From Neocallimastix lanati (nom. inval.) (Eukaryota > Neocallimastigomycota > Neocallimastigomycetes > Neocallimastigales > Neocallimastigaceae): a stretch of DNA of 64,000 nucleotides. The translations under genes and the position numbers were made by a program. The notes below the pieces were generated by a model. It was not told the DNA's origin, did no database searches, and was given only the letters and a program-made list of their open reading frames with translations. Location: the NCBI GenBank assembly GCA_016946835.1, contig JACVTC010000074.1, forward strand, positions 556,501 through 620,500, read 5' to 3'. Position 1 is the stretch's first letter. Every line of letters begins with the position of its first letter. Shown one piece after another: positions 53,622-64,000 of this stretch.

Positions 53622-54301
53622 TGTAAGAATATAGATTTATTTCTTATAAAATAATCTATCTTCTTATTTAATTAATTTATATTTCATTTATATTTCAATA
53701 TTTATTAACATGTAAAAAATATATTAATTTATCCAAATTAATATATTGAAAAATAATGTAAACAAATTTGTTGTAATGTATTAATTACTTAAAAATATTA
53801 TTTATATTTTATTATTTCAATTAGTTGATAATTTATAAGATTTTAGCAATCGGTTAATTAATTTTTTCCCCAATATTATTATGATTGGGTTTTTATTAAT
53901 TAATACGATGATTAATATATTAGAATATTAATCGAAGTTATTCAGGTTTTTCTACTAATCTTTTCCTGAATATCAATATGTTAAGATTAGATACCTTTAT
54001 TTGATTTGTTAACTTTATCTTATCTATTTTATTTATTTAATAATTACATCTATTTAATAATTTCATCTATTAAAATAATTATAAATAAAAAAGTATAAAA
54101 GAACTCAAATTTCTTTGATTAAAGAAATTAGAGTTATTATTATATAATGCTATATAATAAATTAAAAGAAAATAAAGTCTTTTTGTTTATTTCAATATTT
54201 AGTGTTTATAATAAACTCTATATAAAGTTAAGTATAAATTTTTATATCTTAAAATATTAATAATCTAGTTATAGTTAGTATATTATAAATAGATTATTAC
54301 A
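53622..54301 (+). mobile_element. Solo LTR A, 680 bp, TSD ATTAT
   Basis: TGTAAGAATATAG...GATTATTACA flanked by ATTAT at 53617-53621 and 54302-54306. Related to the gypsy LTR but diverged; it keeps the U3 hairpins in altered sequence (GATTAATAT/ATATTAATC at 53910-53933; TATTCAGG/CCTGAATA at 53939-53972). Lacks an internal region. Confidence 0.9.
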
Positions 54302-54306
54302 ATTAT

Positions 54307-55305
54307 TGTAATAATTTAATTAAAAAATTATAATTAAATTATTAATCATTAATATTAGCTCTAACTGCTAATATTAAAGGTTTAGAAAGGAATCATACTT
54401 ACCTATGGTTCTTTCTAATTATCGAGTTTATTATAACGAATTATAATAGACGAAACACTAAAATTGATAAGGAAAAGTTTTAATTATAAAATTTGTTTTA
54501 TTAAAATAATTTGTTTTATTTTTTATTAAAAATTTTAAATGTTAAAACTTATTGTTATTATTATTATATTATAATTGTTATAATAATAACTCTTGATTTC
54601 TCAAAGAGAACTCAAGAGCCTTATTTATACTTTTTTGTCAAAATAAGGTTAAAATCAAAAGGGGTTCTAATCTTAACAAATCTCTTATCTAGGAAAAGAC
54701 TAGAAGAAAAACCTAAACAAGTTTTTTGATCGATATTCTATCCATATCGATCATCGCGTTAATTAAGTAAAACCGATTACTTTTAAGAAGTAATTGGAAA
54801 AACCTTAATTAACCGATTACTTAATCTAATATAATGATCGAAAATAAAAGAATAAAATAATGAAAATTATTTCGATCATAAAATTTAAAATTTAATCTAT
54901 TTAGTTCTATTTTATAGAACTTTACATAAAAAATATAAAACAATACATTAATAATAAAATACATGATTAATACAATACAGAATACATGATAGAATACAGA
55001 ATACATAATAAAATACAGAATAGTGTTTTAGTTTATGATTTAATAAGTGAGAGAAAACTAAAACTAATAAATTTAATAATTAAGTGAATAATTAAATAAA
55101 TTTAATATTATTTTAAATGTATAAAAATTATTTGATTAAATAAATTTTTAATATTAAACTAAATAAAATTTTAATATATAATTAAATAAATTATTAATTA
55201 TAATTAATTGTATAAATGAAATATGAGTTAAATAAAAGTTATATTAATTATAACCTAACTAAGAAAATATAATTATTTTGTTAAAAATAATTATAGATTC
55301 TTACA
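54307..55305 (-). mobile_element. Solo LTR B, 999 bp, TSD ATTAT
   Basis: Reverse orientation: begins TGTAATAATTTAATT, ends ATAGATTCTTACA. Flanked by ATTAT at 54302-54306 and 55306-55310; the left one is shared with LTR A. Nearly identical to 61660-62658. Short ORFs in it (54511-54729, 54821-55006) recur in that copy and are LTR sequence, not genes. Confidence 0.9.
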
Positions 55306-55309
55306 ATTA

Positions 55310-55802
55310 TGATACGGTACCACCATAAATACCATAATTTAGTGAAACTTAGGTTAGGAATTATTTGATAAAATCTTATTGGTTAATAATAATTTAGTAA
55401 TATTATATATAGTTAGTAAATAATAATAGTTTAAGAAATGGTTCTTTTATTAATATTAATTTAGTTTATTAATAATTTAACCTATAAACATGTTTATTAG
55501 TATAGTTTAGTGTAGTTTTATATTTAGTTTACATTAATAATATGAGAGATTTTAGTAATTAATTATATTTTATTGAATGATTTAATTATATTTTAACTAA
55601 TTAACAACTATTTATATTGATGATGTATTTTTATTGATGAATGATAATAAATAAACTAAATATTAAAGTGTGAATATTATTATTGTGTGTATTATTCTAT
55701 ATAATATTAGAATATATTATTTTGTCAATTATTCCCTACTGTTATCGTCCAAATAAAATAAAATAAATATTGATATTGATGTTTAATAAAAATATCGTAT
55801 CA
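55310..55802 (+). mobile_element. Probable solo LTR, TGATACG...CGTATCA
   Basis: 493 bp with perfect 7-bp inverted ends (TGATACG/CGTATCA) and ATTA on both sides (55306-55309, 55803-55806), a 4-bp duplication. The start, TGATACGGTACC, resembles the TGTTACGGTAC element at 52770. No coding content. Confidence 0.6.
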
Positions 55803-55808
55803 ATTATA

Positions 55809-57411
55809 TGTAACAATTTAATTATAAAATTAATTATAATTAAATTATTAACTACAATGTTAAGATAATAACTGAATTTCAATTTCAATTTCAATAATTC
55901 AGTTATTTGAATTTCAATATTAATAATTAATAATATAATAATTATTATTAAAATATTTAGGAAATAGTCTAGGCCAACTAATTGACTAAATATTATTTAC
56001 ATATTGAAATTAATATATATTAAATAATGTAAACACGTGATTGTCATATTAAATTAATTTCTACATATTATATTTTAATTATAAAATATAATATTTAGTA
56101 ATATTAGATCCTTATATTTTATTTATATTAAATATTTATATTATTATCTTAGTTTATATTATCAATATCAAACTTTTATTAATATTATTACATATTCATA
56201 TTAATAATTAATATTTTAATAATTAATTATTTTATATAAATACATGTTTAAATCTTTTGATTAATCCTTTGTAGGATTATTGTAATTTAAATTATAGTAA
56301 TAATTATATAAAATAATAATGTAATAAAATATTATTAAGGTTAAATAAAATTTATATTTTAAATAAAAACTTATTTATAAAATTTACTAATAACAATATG
56401 TTTTAAACAAGAATAAAATTAAATTATTAATTAATTACTATAATTTGGCATCTTGACCTAATCGTTAAGACCAAATTATCACAAAACTTTGACATACAAC
56501 TTAATAATAATTAAATAATAATTATTATTAAATTGAGAAAGCAAAAAGGATAAATATATTTATCTTTTATAAGAAAGAGTTTATTATAACTAATTATAAT
56601 AAACTAATAACACAGAATTGTCAAGAGAAAGGATTATTTTATTTTGTTTTATTTTTAAATTTGTTTTATTAAAACTTATTTTATTAAAATAGAAATATAA
56701 AATATTTATTAATGTTATTACTATATTATAATTGTTATAATAATAACTCTTGATTTCTCAAAGAGAATTCAAGAGCCTTATTTATACTTTTTTGAAAAAT
56801 AAGGTTAAATTAAAAAATGTTTTCTAATCTTAACAAATCTCTTATCTAGGAAAAGATTAGAGAGAAAAACCTAGATAAGATTTTTGATCGATATTCTATC
56901 CATATCGATCATCGTATCAATTAGGTAAAACCAATTACTTTTAAGAAGTAATTGGGAAAAACCCTAATTAACCGATTCGTTAATCTAATGTAATTGATCG
57001 AAAATAAAAGAATAAAATAATAAAAGATATTTCGATCATAAAATTATAAATTTACAAATAAGGAAAATAACATAATGATATTAATAAACAAAATACAGAA
57101 TACATTATTAAAATACATATTAGAATACATAATATATTTGTTTACAATTTAATTAAATAAATAAACTAAAATTAATAAATTTAATAATTAAATGTATAAT
57201 TAAATAAATTATAATTATTAATAAATGTATAAATAATAATTAATTAAATAAATTTTGTTGTATTAAATTAATGAATATTTAATATGGAATTAAATAAATT
57301 ATTAATAATATTTAAATGAATAAATATTATATAATTAAATAAAGTTATAGTTATAATAACTTAACTAAGAAAATATAATTATTTGCTAACAAATAATTAT
57401 AGATTCTTACA
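55809..57411 (-). mobile_element. Solo LTR C, interrupted by another LTR
   Basis: Reverse orientation: starts TGTAACAATTTAATT at 55809 and ends CAAATAATTATAGATTCTTACA at 57411. Without the nested insertion it would be about 961 bp. It has the full TATA/hairpin and U3 hairpin set and is close to the gypsy LTR at its outer end. No target duplication is found. Confidence 0.8.
55858..56494 (+). mobile_element. Nested solo LTR D, copy 1, TSD TACAA
   Basis: 637 bp, TGTTAAGATAATAACTG...ACTTTGACA, flanked by TACAA at 55853-55857 and 56495-56499. Inserted into LTR C, so it is younger than that. It carries a palindrome near its 5' end (AACTGAATT...AATTCAGTT). Orientation is as written and not proven. 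Confidence 0.9.
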
Positions 57412-59065
57412 CATGTCTGTTATGATTCGGGTTTTATTAGAATTTTTATTTAATTATTTATTTTTAATATTTTTCTGTCTACATTTTAATTATTGAAAAA
57501 CTTCACTTATTTATACTTTTTGAAAAAAAATAAATATGTAAAGCCTTTCTACAATTTATTATCATATGTAAAAAAAAATATTTACTATTACTAATTACTT
57601 AAAATTTTATATTAATTTAAATTAACTAATTCATAAGTATTTTTATTTTAATAAATTTTGTTTATATAATTTTATATTATTTTTCATATACTAAAACTAA
57701 ATTATTTAATAAATACGAAAAGTAACAAACAAAATTTAAAAAGATTTTACAGAAAAATAAAGTTATTTTAATCAAGAATGTTAATATAATATTCTTATAT
57801 TTTATATAAAATAAATTTAAAAACTATAATATATTTAATATTTATTATTAATCAATTAAGATTTGATTTTATTTGTGGGGAATAAAAATATTAAATAATC
57901 AATTTAAAAATAAAATAAAATACTAAAAAGAATACAAGTTTAATATTGATACAATATAATAATAATATAATAATATATTTGAAAATAAAAATAAAATATT
58001 AATATTGATAATAAACACTTTAATAAAATAATAAAATTTAAGGTTAAATTATAGATATTGATATTAATAATAAAAATATAGAATTATTGATAATATTTTA
58101 GAAACTTTTAATAAAAATATAAAAAAAAATATATTTAGAAAATATTTTAGTATAGAAAATATAGTAAAGTAATATTAAGTAAAGAATAATATAATGGATT
58201 CTAAAGTAAGTTAAAATTCTAATTAATAATCCATTATATGTTCGTTCTTTACCATGTCTTGATAAGAAATTATTAATAACTTACTTTAGTTTATTAATAA
58301 CTCTTTATCAAAGTTATAAATTTTAAAATAATTAAAATATGTTTTATTATAAAACATTTTAAAATTGATTTATTAGAAACACTAAAGTTATTTTAATACA
58401 TAAATTTTTTTAATTTTTAAATATTAATTTTTATTAAGTTTTAAATTTATAATATTAAATAAATACTTTTAAATTTAAATAAAGATAAAAAATATGTATT
58501 TATTGAACAAGTTTTGATAAACAAAAATGTTAACAAAAATGTTGTTCTTTTAAATAAGAATTATTACATGTTTTTATAATTTTCGTTAAGATTAAACTAT
58601 ATAATTAACTATCTAATTTAATTACTATTTATATCTTTTAGAAATATTAAAAAAGAAAAAGTATTACTATTTTAGAAATATTAAAAAAGAAAAAGTATTA
58701 CTATTTTAATTCTATTTAAAGTCTTATTTTCTATTTTTAAAAAAAAAGAATTAGTTTTAAGTCTTTAAAATAAAATAACTATTTACTAATTATATCAAAT
58801 AATAACAAATATTTATATAATAAAATATATTTTACATAATAAAATTATTTAAATTTAATTTCTATATTAATTATTTAAATTTACATTGTTCTTTTATTAA
58901 TCTTAAAATTTTATTTGAAAATACTAACTTTTTATAATAATTATTTATATACTAACTTTTTATAATAATTATTTATAATTTTATAGTTTAGTAAATTATT
59001 ATTATAAATTATTAATTTTAGTTTATTAATTAATTTTAAATTATAAATTTCATCTTTTATCAGTC
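57412..59065. other. Unassigned AT-rich stretch inside the LTR nest
   Basis: No ORF or LTR ends recognised. Contains a ~36-bp tandem duplication (about 58660-58710, TTTTAGAAATATTAAAAAAG twice) and a local inverted pair around 58190-58245 (ATAATGGATT... / ...AATCCATTAT). It could be internal sequence of an old element. Confidence 0.6.
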
Positions 59066-59492
59066 TGTAAGAAATCATAATTATTCAATAATGAATAATT
59101 AATATTTCTTATAATTAATGAAAAATCATTAATAATTTATAATTATTTATAAAATAATAATTATTTTTAAAAAATATTTATTTAAATAATAATTAATATA
59201 TTCATTGATTTTAACTTATAAAATTATTTAATAGTTATATTTTCATATATTGATCTAAATTTATTTACATATTATAATTTATACATTTATATAAATAATA
59301 TAAAATTTATTTACTTATTATTATTATTCATTTAAATAGAATTTTTTACAAAAAATTATATAAATTTGTATTTAATATTTTACCATAAAAATATTAGTTA
59401 TTTTAATTAAAATGAATTATGTATTTTATAATGTATTATAAGCTATAAATGTATCTAATCTATCATATTATTTAATCTTTATTTTTTAAATG

Positions 59493-59526
<34 letters not shown>

Positions 59527-60094
59527 TTTTTTTATTAATTCCTATCCTATCAATATTTAATATTTTATAATTAATTAGAAAATCGGTAATTAATGTTTTT
59601 CCTAACAAATAGGTTTTCTTTAATTATACGATGATCAATATGATTAGAATATTGATCGAAAAACTATTTAGGTTTTTCTTCTAATCTTTTCTTAAATAGA
59701 TTTTTTGTTAAGATTAGAAAATAAATTTATTTAACCGATTAATTTTTTAAAAAATATAAATAGGACTCTTGAATTCTCTTTGAGAAATCAAGAGTTATTA
59801 TTTTAAGAAAATATAATAAATAATAACAAATAAAATAAATTTTTTATTTATATATCAAAAAAAAACTGTTATTAATCATAAAAGGTTTTTTTTTTTTAAA
59901 GAATATTTTCAACTACTATTCAGCCGTTGCTTGGTTATTGTTTGTTATATTTACTTATAATAAACTCTGTATAATTAAGTATAATTTTTATTTTTTTAAT
60001 TTTATTTTCTCAATTTTAATATTATGTAAAAATAATATTAAAATTGTAGATAATAGTTATATTAATTAATTTTAGTTTTAGTATAGCTATTACA
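59066..60094 (+). mobile_element. Solo LTR E, 1029 bp, TSD CAGTC
   Basis: TGTAAGAAATCAT...AGCTATTACA, flanked by CAGTC at 59061-59065 and 60095-60099. Diverged relative of the gypsy LTR, with hairpins preserved by paired changes (GATCAATAT/ATATTGATC at 59633-59657; CTATTTAGG/CTTAAATAG at 59664-59699). Contains a 30-base A run (59494-59521). Confidence 0.9.
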
Positions 60095-60099
60095 CAGTC

Positions 60100-61655
60100 T
60101 CCTGGTACAGAATTGAAGATTATATAAAAAAAAATAATATATTCTAATAATTAAAAATTTAATTTTTCACTAACAAAATAAATATTATTTTAACTATTCT
60201 AATATAAATAACTTAAATAAAAATTTTAATAAAATTTATCTTTTAAGTTAAAACTAAATTACCTAACAAATTTAAATATTTAAACTAACCAAAATTATTT
60301 TTATCCTTAACTATAATAAAACACAAAAACAAAACTAATCGATTTAACTAGAGAACAATTTAATTTTATTTAATTATTTATTTAATTATTTATTTATATT
60401 AATACTAAATATTTACTATTTCATTCTCTAAAAATTAAAAGAAAAATATAAAAATAAAGTTGAAAGAAGAGGGAAAGAACTAAAGTATTGTTTTACTTTG
60501 TTCTTTTTATATCATTAAAACATTTATTTGATTGGAGTAAAAATAAAAATAAAAATATAAAATATAATAAAAATATAATAACAAAAATATAATAATTTTA
60601 AAATATAATAAAATATAATAAAAATATAATAACAAAAATATAATAATTTTATAATAATAAAATATAATAAAATATAATTTTAATATAATATTTAATATAA
60701 GATAATAATAAAAATATAATAAAGTATAATAAAAATTTTATAATAAAAATATAAAATAATAATAAATATAATTTTAATTATTTATAATAAAATATCTAAT
60801 TGTTTACTATTACAATATTAAGTAAATACAATTAATACATTATTTTAAATAATTTAATTATTTATACATTATTTAATTTCCTTATTATATATTTTAATAC
60901 TTTAGTATTTTATTCTTATTTATTTATTAATTAATCTTAATAGTTTTGTTAAGATAATAACTGAATTTCAATTTCAATTTCAATTTCAATAATTCAGTTA
61001 TTTGAATTTCAATATTAAAAAATAATAATATAATAATTATTATTAAATTAACTTTATTAAAATATTTAGGAATTAGTCTAGGCCAACTAATTACTAAATA
61101 TTATTAACATAGTGAATTTAATATATATTAAATAATGTAAACACGTGATTGTCATATTAAATTAATTTCTACATATTATATTTTAATTATAAATTATAAT
61201 ATTTAGCAATATTTGATTCTTATATTTTATTTATATTAAATATTTATATTATTATCTAACTTTATATTATCAATATCAAACTTATATTAATATTATTTAC
61301 ATATTCATATTAATAATTAATATTTTAATAATTAATTATTTTATATAAATACATGTTTAAATTCTTTTGATTAATCCTTTGTAGGATTATTGTAATTTAA
61401 ATTATAGTAATAATTATATAAAATAATAATGTAATAAAATATTATTAAAATTAAATAAAATTTATATTTTAAATAAAAACTTAATTATAAAATTTACTAA
61501 TAACAATATGTATTAAATAAGAATAAAATTAAATTATTAATTAATTACTATAATTTGGCATCTTGACCTAATCGTTAAGACTAAATTATCTTAAAACTTT
61601 AACAAGTTTATTTAATTTTTTATTTATTTTTTATTTATTATTTGTATCTTAAAAA
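60100..61655 (-). mobile_element. TGTTACGGTAC-family relative, interrupted
   Basis: Reverse complement resembles 52770-53617: TGGTACAGAATTGAAG at 60103, AAAGAACTAAAGTATTG and CTTTGTTCTTTTTATAT at ~60475-60510, TTTGATTGGAG at 60527. It is split by LTR D copy 2 and ends somewhere before the 61660 LTR. Boundaries are approximate. Confidence 0.45.
60947..61604 (+). mobile_element. Nested solo LTR D, copy 2, TSD AGTTT
   Basis: 658 bp, TGTTAAGATAATAACTG...ACTTTAACA, flanked by AGTTT at 60942-60946 and 61605-61609. Close relative of 55858-56494 throughout, including TTTGGCATCTTGACCTAATC near its end. Confidence 0.9.
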
Positions 61656-61659
61656 TCTC

Positions 61660-62658
61660 TGTAAGAATCTATAATTATTTTTAACAAAATAATTATATTT
61701 TCTTAGTTAGGTTATAATTAATATAACTTTTATTTAACTCATATTTCATTTATACAATTAATTATAATTAATAATTTATTTAATTATATATTAAAATTTT
61801 ATTTAGTTTAATATTAAAAATTTATTTAATCAAATAATTTTTATACATTTAAAATAATATTAAATTTATTTAATTATTCACTTAATTATTAAATTTATTA
61901 GTTTTAGTTTTCTCTCACTTATTAAATCATAAACTAAAACACTATTCTGTATTTTATCATGTATTCTGTATTCTATCATGTATTCTGTATTGTATTAATC
62001 ATGTATTTTATTATTAATGTATTGTTTTATATTTTTTATGTAAAGTTCTATAAAATAGAACTAAATAGATTAAATTTTAAATTTTATGATCGAAATAATT
62101 TTCATTATTTTATTCTTTTATTTTCGATCATTATATTAGATTAAGTAATCGGTTAATTAAGGTTTTTCCAATTACTTCTTAAAAGTAATCGGTTTTACTT
62201 AATTAACGCGATGATCGATATGGATAGAATATCGATCAAAAAACTTATCTAGGTTTTTCTTCTAGTCTTTTCCTAGATAAGAGATTTGTTAATATTAGAA
62301 CCCCTTTTGATTTTAACCTTATTTTGACAAAAAAGTATAAATAAGGCTCTTGAGTTCTCTTTGAGAAATCAAGAGTTATTATTATAACAATTATAATATA
62401 ATAATAATAACAATAAGTTTTAACATTTAAAATTTTTAATAAATAATAAAACAAATTATTTTAATAAAACAAATTTTATAATTAAAACTTTTCCTTATCA
62501 ATTTTAGTGTTTCGTCTATTATAATTCGTTATAATAAACTCGATAATTAGAAAGAACCATAGGTAAGTATGATTCTTTTCTAAACCTTTAATATTAGCAG
62601 TTAGAGCTAATATTAATAATTAATAATTTAATTATAATTTTTCAATTAAATTATTACA
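61660..62658 (+). mobile_element. Solo LTR B, copy 2, upstream of tRNA-Trp
   Basis: 999 bp, TGTAAGAATCTAT...AATTATTACA, flanked by ATCTC at 61655-61659 and 62659-62663. Its 3' end lies 14 nt before the mature tRNA-Trp 5' end. Nearly identical to the reverse copy at 54307-55305, including TATA box, start-site hairpin and U3 hairpins. Confidence 0.95.
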
Positions 62659-62672
62659 ATCTCCCAACGAAT

Positions 62673-62744
62673 GGAGGGTTGGCGCAACGGTAGCGCGTCC
62701 GCCTCCAGAGCGGAAGGTTGGGTGTTCGAATCACTCACTCTCCA
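62673..62744 (+). tRNA. tRNA-Trp (anticodon CCA)
   Basis: Complete cloverleaf: acceptor GGAGGGT/ACTCTCC, D arm GCGC-AACGGTA-GCGC, anticodon stem TCCGC/GCGGA with loop CTCCAGA (CCA), T arm GGGTG-TTCGAAT-CACTC, discriminator A. No intron or encoded CCA. Only 9 nt separate it from the target duplication of the upstream LTR. Confidence 0.95.
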
Positions 62745-62746
62745 AA

Positions 62747-62751
62747 TTTTT
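62747..62751 (+). terminator. Pol III terminator of tRNA-Trp
   Basis: TTTTT three bases after the tRNA, followed by further long T runs to ~62828. Confidence 0.8.
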
Positions 62752-62789
62752 ATTTTTCAAATTTTTATTTTTTTTTTTTTAAATTTTTT

Positions 62790-62821
<32 letters not shown>

Positions 62822-63030
62822 TTTTTTTAGAGGTCTTTTTTTTCGTTTCGTCTGGTCACTTTACTGATAAGGATAAGAATAAAGATCTTTTTTAACTTTT
62901 TATTTTTACTCATGTTCTATCCTCCCCTCTCTCTCTCTATCCTCAATTAAAAAAAAAAAAAAAAAATGTTTTTATATGTATGTATATAATACCATGGCAT
63001 TGTGTTTGCTTTTAAATTTTTTTTTTTTAA

Positions 63031-63170
63031 AATTTAATAATATTTAATTATAAAATTAATTATAATTAAATTATTAACTACAACTTAATAATAATTAAAT
63101 AATAAATTATTACATTACGTATAATAATTCTATTAAGAACTAACTCAAAATAGAATTATTAACTATAATG
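63031..63170 (-). repeat. LTR end fragments
   Basis: 63040-63108 matches the start of the reverse-orientation LTR C (TTTAATTATAAAATTAATTA, TTAAATTATTAACTACAACT). 63118-63168 matches the terminal part of the gypsy LTR in reverse (TAATTCTATTAAGAACTAAC, TCAAAATAGAATTATTAACT). Both are truncated. Confidence 0.65.
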
Positions 63171-64000
63171 TCACGAATACTAGTGGATTTGAAGTTAAAA
63201 TTCACTATTAGATCAATTGAAATTTAATTTAGTTATTGACAAAAATTATTTTAATTCGATTTTAATTATAAAAATAAATATTAGAAACATTAAAGAATTA
63301 GAAACCAAAGGGTTTGGACTTATTTATTAAAGATAATTTAATATAATTTAACCCTTAAGAATTTGATAAAAATAACATGAAGAATAACAATGATAACTCA
63401 ACAAATAATGGAAATATTATATCATGATTTCCCTCTAAAATTATATCCATTAGAAAGCTACGGTCGAGAACTACAACATATGTTAAAATCAACTTTATTG
63501 GATAACTAGATAACGAGATATTGGACTTTAAAGATATTTAAATATAAAAATATAATTTAATTATTTAATCAAGACCCTAAATTATTAATTAAGAAATTTA
63601 TATTAGATAAATCTCTTAACTTGGAAATTATATTATTAATTTTTATTATTAATTAAAAATATAGAATTAGTTATTAGTAATAGATTTATATTATTTTAAA
63701 TAAGTTTTATAAGTTTTATATATTTTATTATTATATATTTTATTATTATATATTTTATTCAATTATTTTCTAAAAAATTCTAAGGAATTCTTTATCATTC
63801 TAAAGATTTCCGAAAGAGAATTTTTAATTAGTTTTAATATTTTATTTTATTTTATTTTATATTTTATTATTAAATTGTTTTATGAATAAGTTATTTAGTT
63901 ATTTTATTAAAAGATTCTTATCAATATTATTTTATTATTATATTTTTTATAGTTTATATACATGTATGAATATATTAAGATTAAAATGTATTAATTAATT
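63171..64000. other. Degenerate stretch, no gene recognised
   Basis: Less simple than the flanks around 63290-63520; one plus-strand piece reads MEILYHDFPLKLYPLESYGR before a stop. It may be worn retroelement coding DNA, but no family motif is visible. Confidence 0.4.

Noticed and set aside
54511-55006. Small ORFs repeated at 61959-62454
   Set aside because: They recur only because both copies of LTR B contain them; they overlap promoter hairpins and read through simple sequence.
45550-62744. Assigning the window to Dictyostelium because of tRNA-targeting elements and Asn-rich proteins
   Set aside because: The presence of copia and the ankyrin, LOR and LRAT-like content fit gut fungi better in my judgement; it stays an alternative because no species-specific gene is present.
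62671-62895. 74-codon ORF starting at the tRNA-Trp gene
   Set aside because: Its first third is the tRNA itself and the rest is a T-run-encoded Phe tract.

Overview
The window is nuclear DNA from a very AT-rich eukaryote. My best guess is an anaerobic gut fungus (Neocallimastigomycota). The clues are extreme A/T content, long A or T homopolymers at gene edges, several ankyrin-repeat genes built on a KYLVEHGADVNK-type consensus, a membrane-anchored LURP-one-like protein, eukaryotic tRNA genes with internal A/B boxes, and many LTR retrotransposons. Dictyostelium-like amoebae are the main alternative, because they are also AT- and Asn-rich and carry tRNA-targeting elements. The species is not proven by the sequence.

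Layout. 1-14.3 kb: retroelement debris (gypsy gag-protease, copia protease/integrase and RT pieces, LTRs) and an ABCB-transporter fragment around low-complexity DNA, with one convincing gene at 5.6-6.3 kb (minus) for a membrane-anchored LURP-one/tubby-like protein. 14.4-20.5 kb: a copia element with 239-bp LTRs differing at one visible base, a broken coding region, a primer site matching a 5' half of tRNA-Lys, and an 83-bp direct repeat of flanking DNA on each side. 23.3 kb: a small LRAT/NlpC-P60-like gene. 24.7-34.2 kb: three ankyrin paralogues on the minus strand (463 aa, 775 aa, one pseudogene) that also share flanking DNA. 34.8-35.7 kb: a 5'-truncated LINE with poly(A) tail and target duplication. 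36.1-43.0 kb: one uninterrupted 2300-aa ankyrin gene.

45.5-62.7 kb is the most interesting part: a nest of LTR elements between tRNA-Val(UAC) and tRNA-Trp(CCA). Next to tRNA-Val lies an apparently intact 7.1-kb Ty3/gypsy element (one 1347-aa Gag-Pol ORF, 877-bp LTRs identical by eye, TSD TATTG) inserted 17 nt upstream of the tRNA. Outside it are further solo LTRs separated by repeated copies of the same pentamer, ATTAT, as expected if successive insertions hit one tRNA-proximal target and pushed older ones outward. A 999-bp solo LTR (TSD ATCTC) lies 14 nt upstream of tRNA-Trp. The gypsy element carries a Tf1-like self-priming signal, and its LTR families share a set of hairpins whose stems differ in sequence but keep pairing.

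The cellular genes are single uninterrupted ORFs with no visible shared pathway. The ankyrin genes form one expanding and decaying cluster; the rest of the window is mainly mobile DNA.
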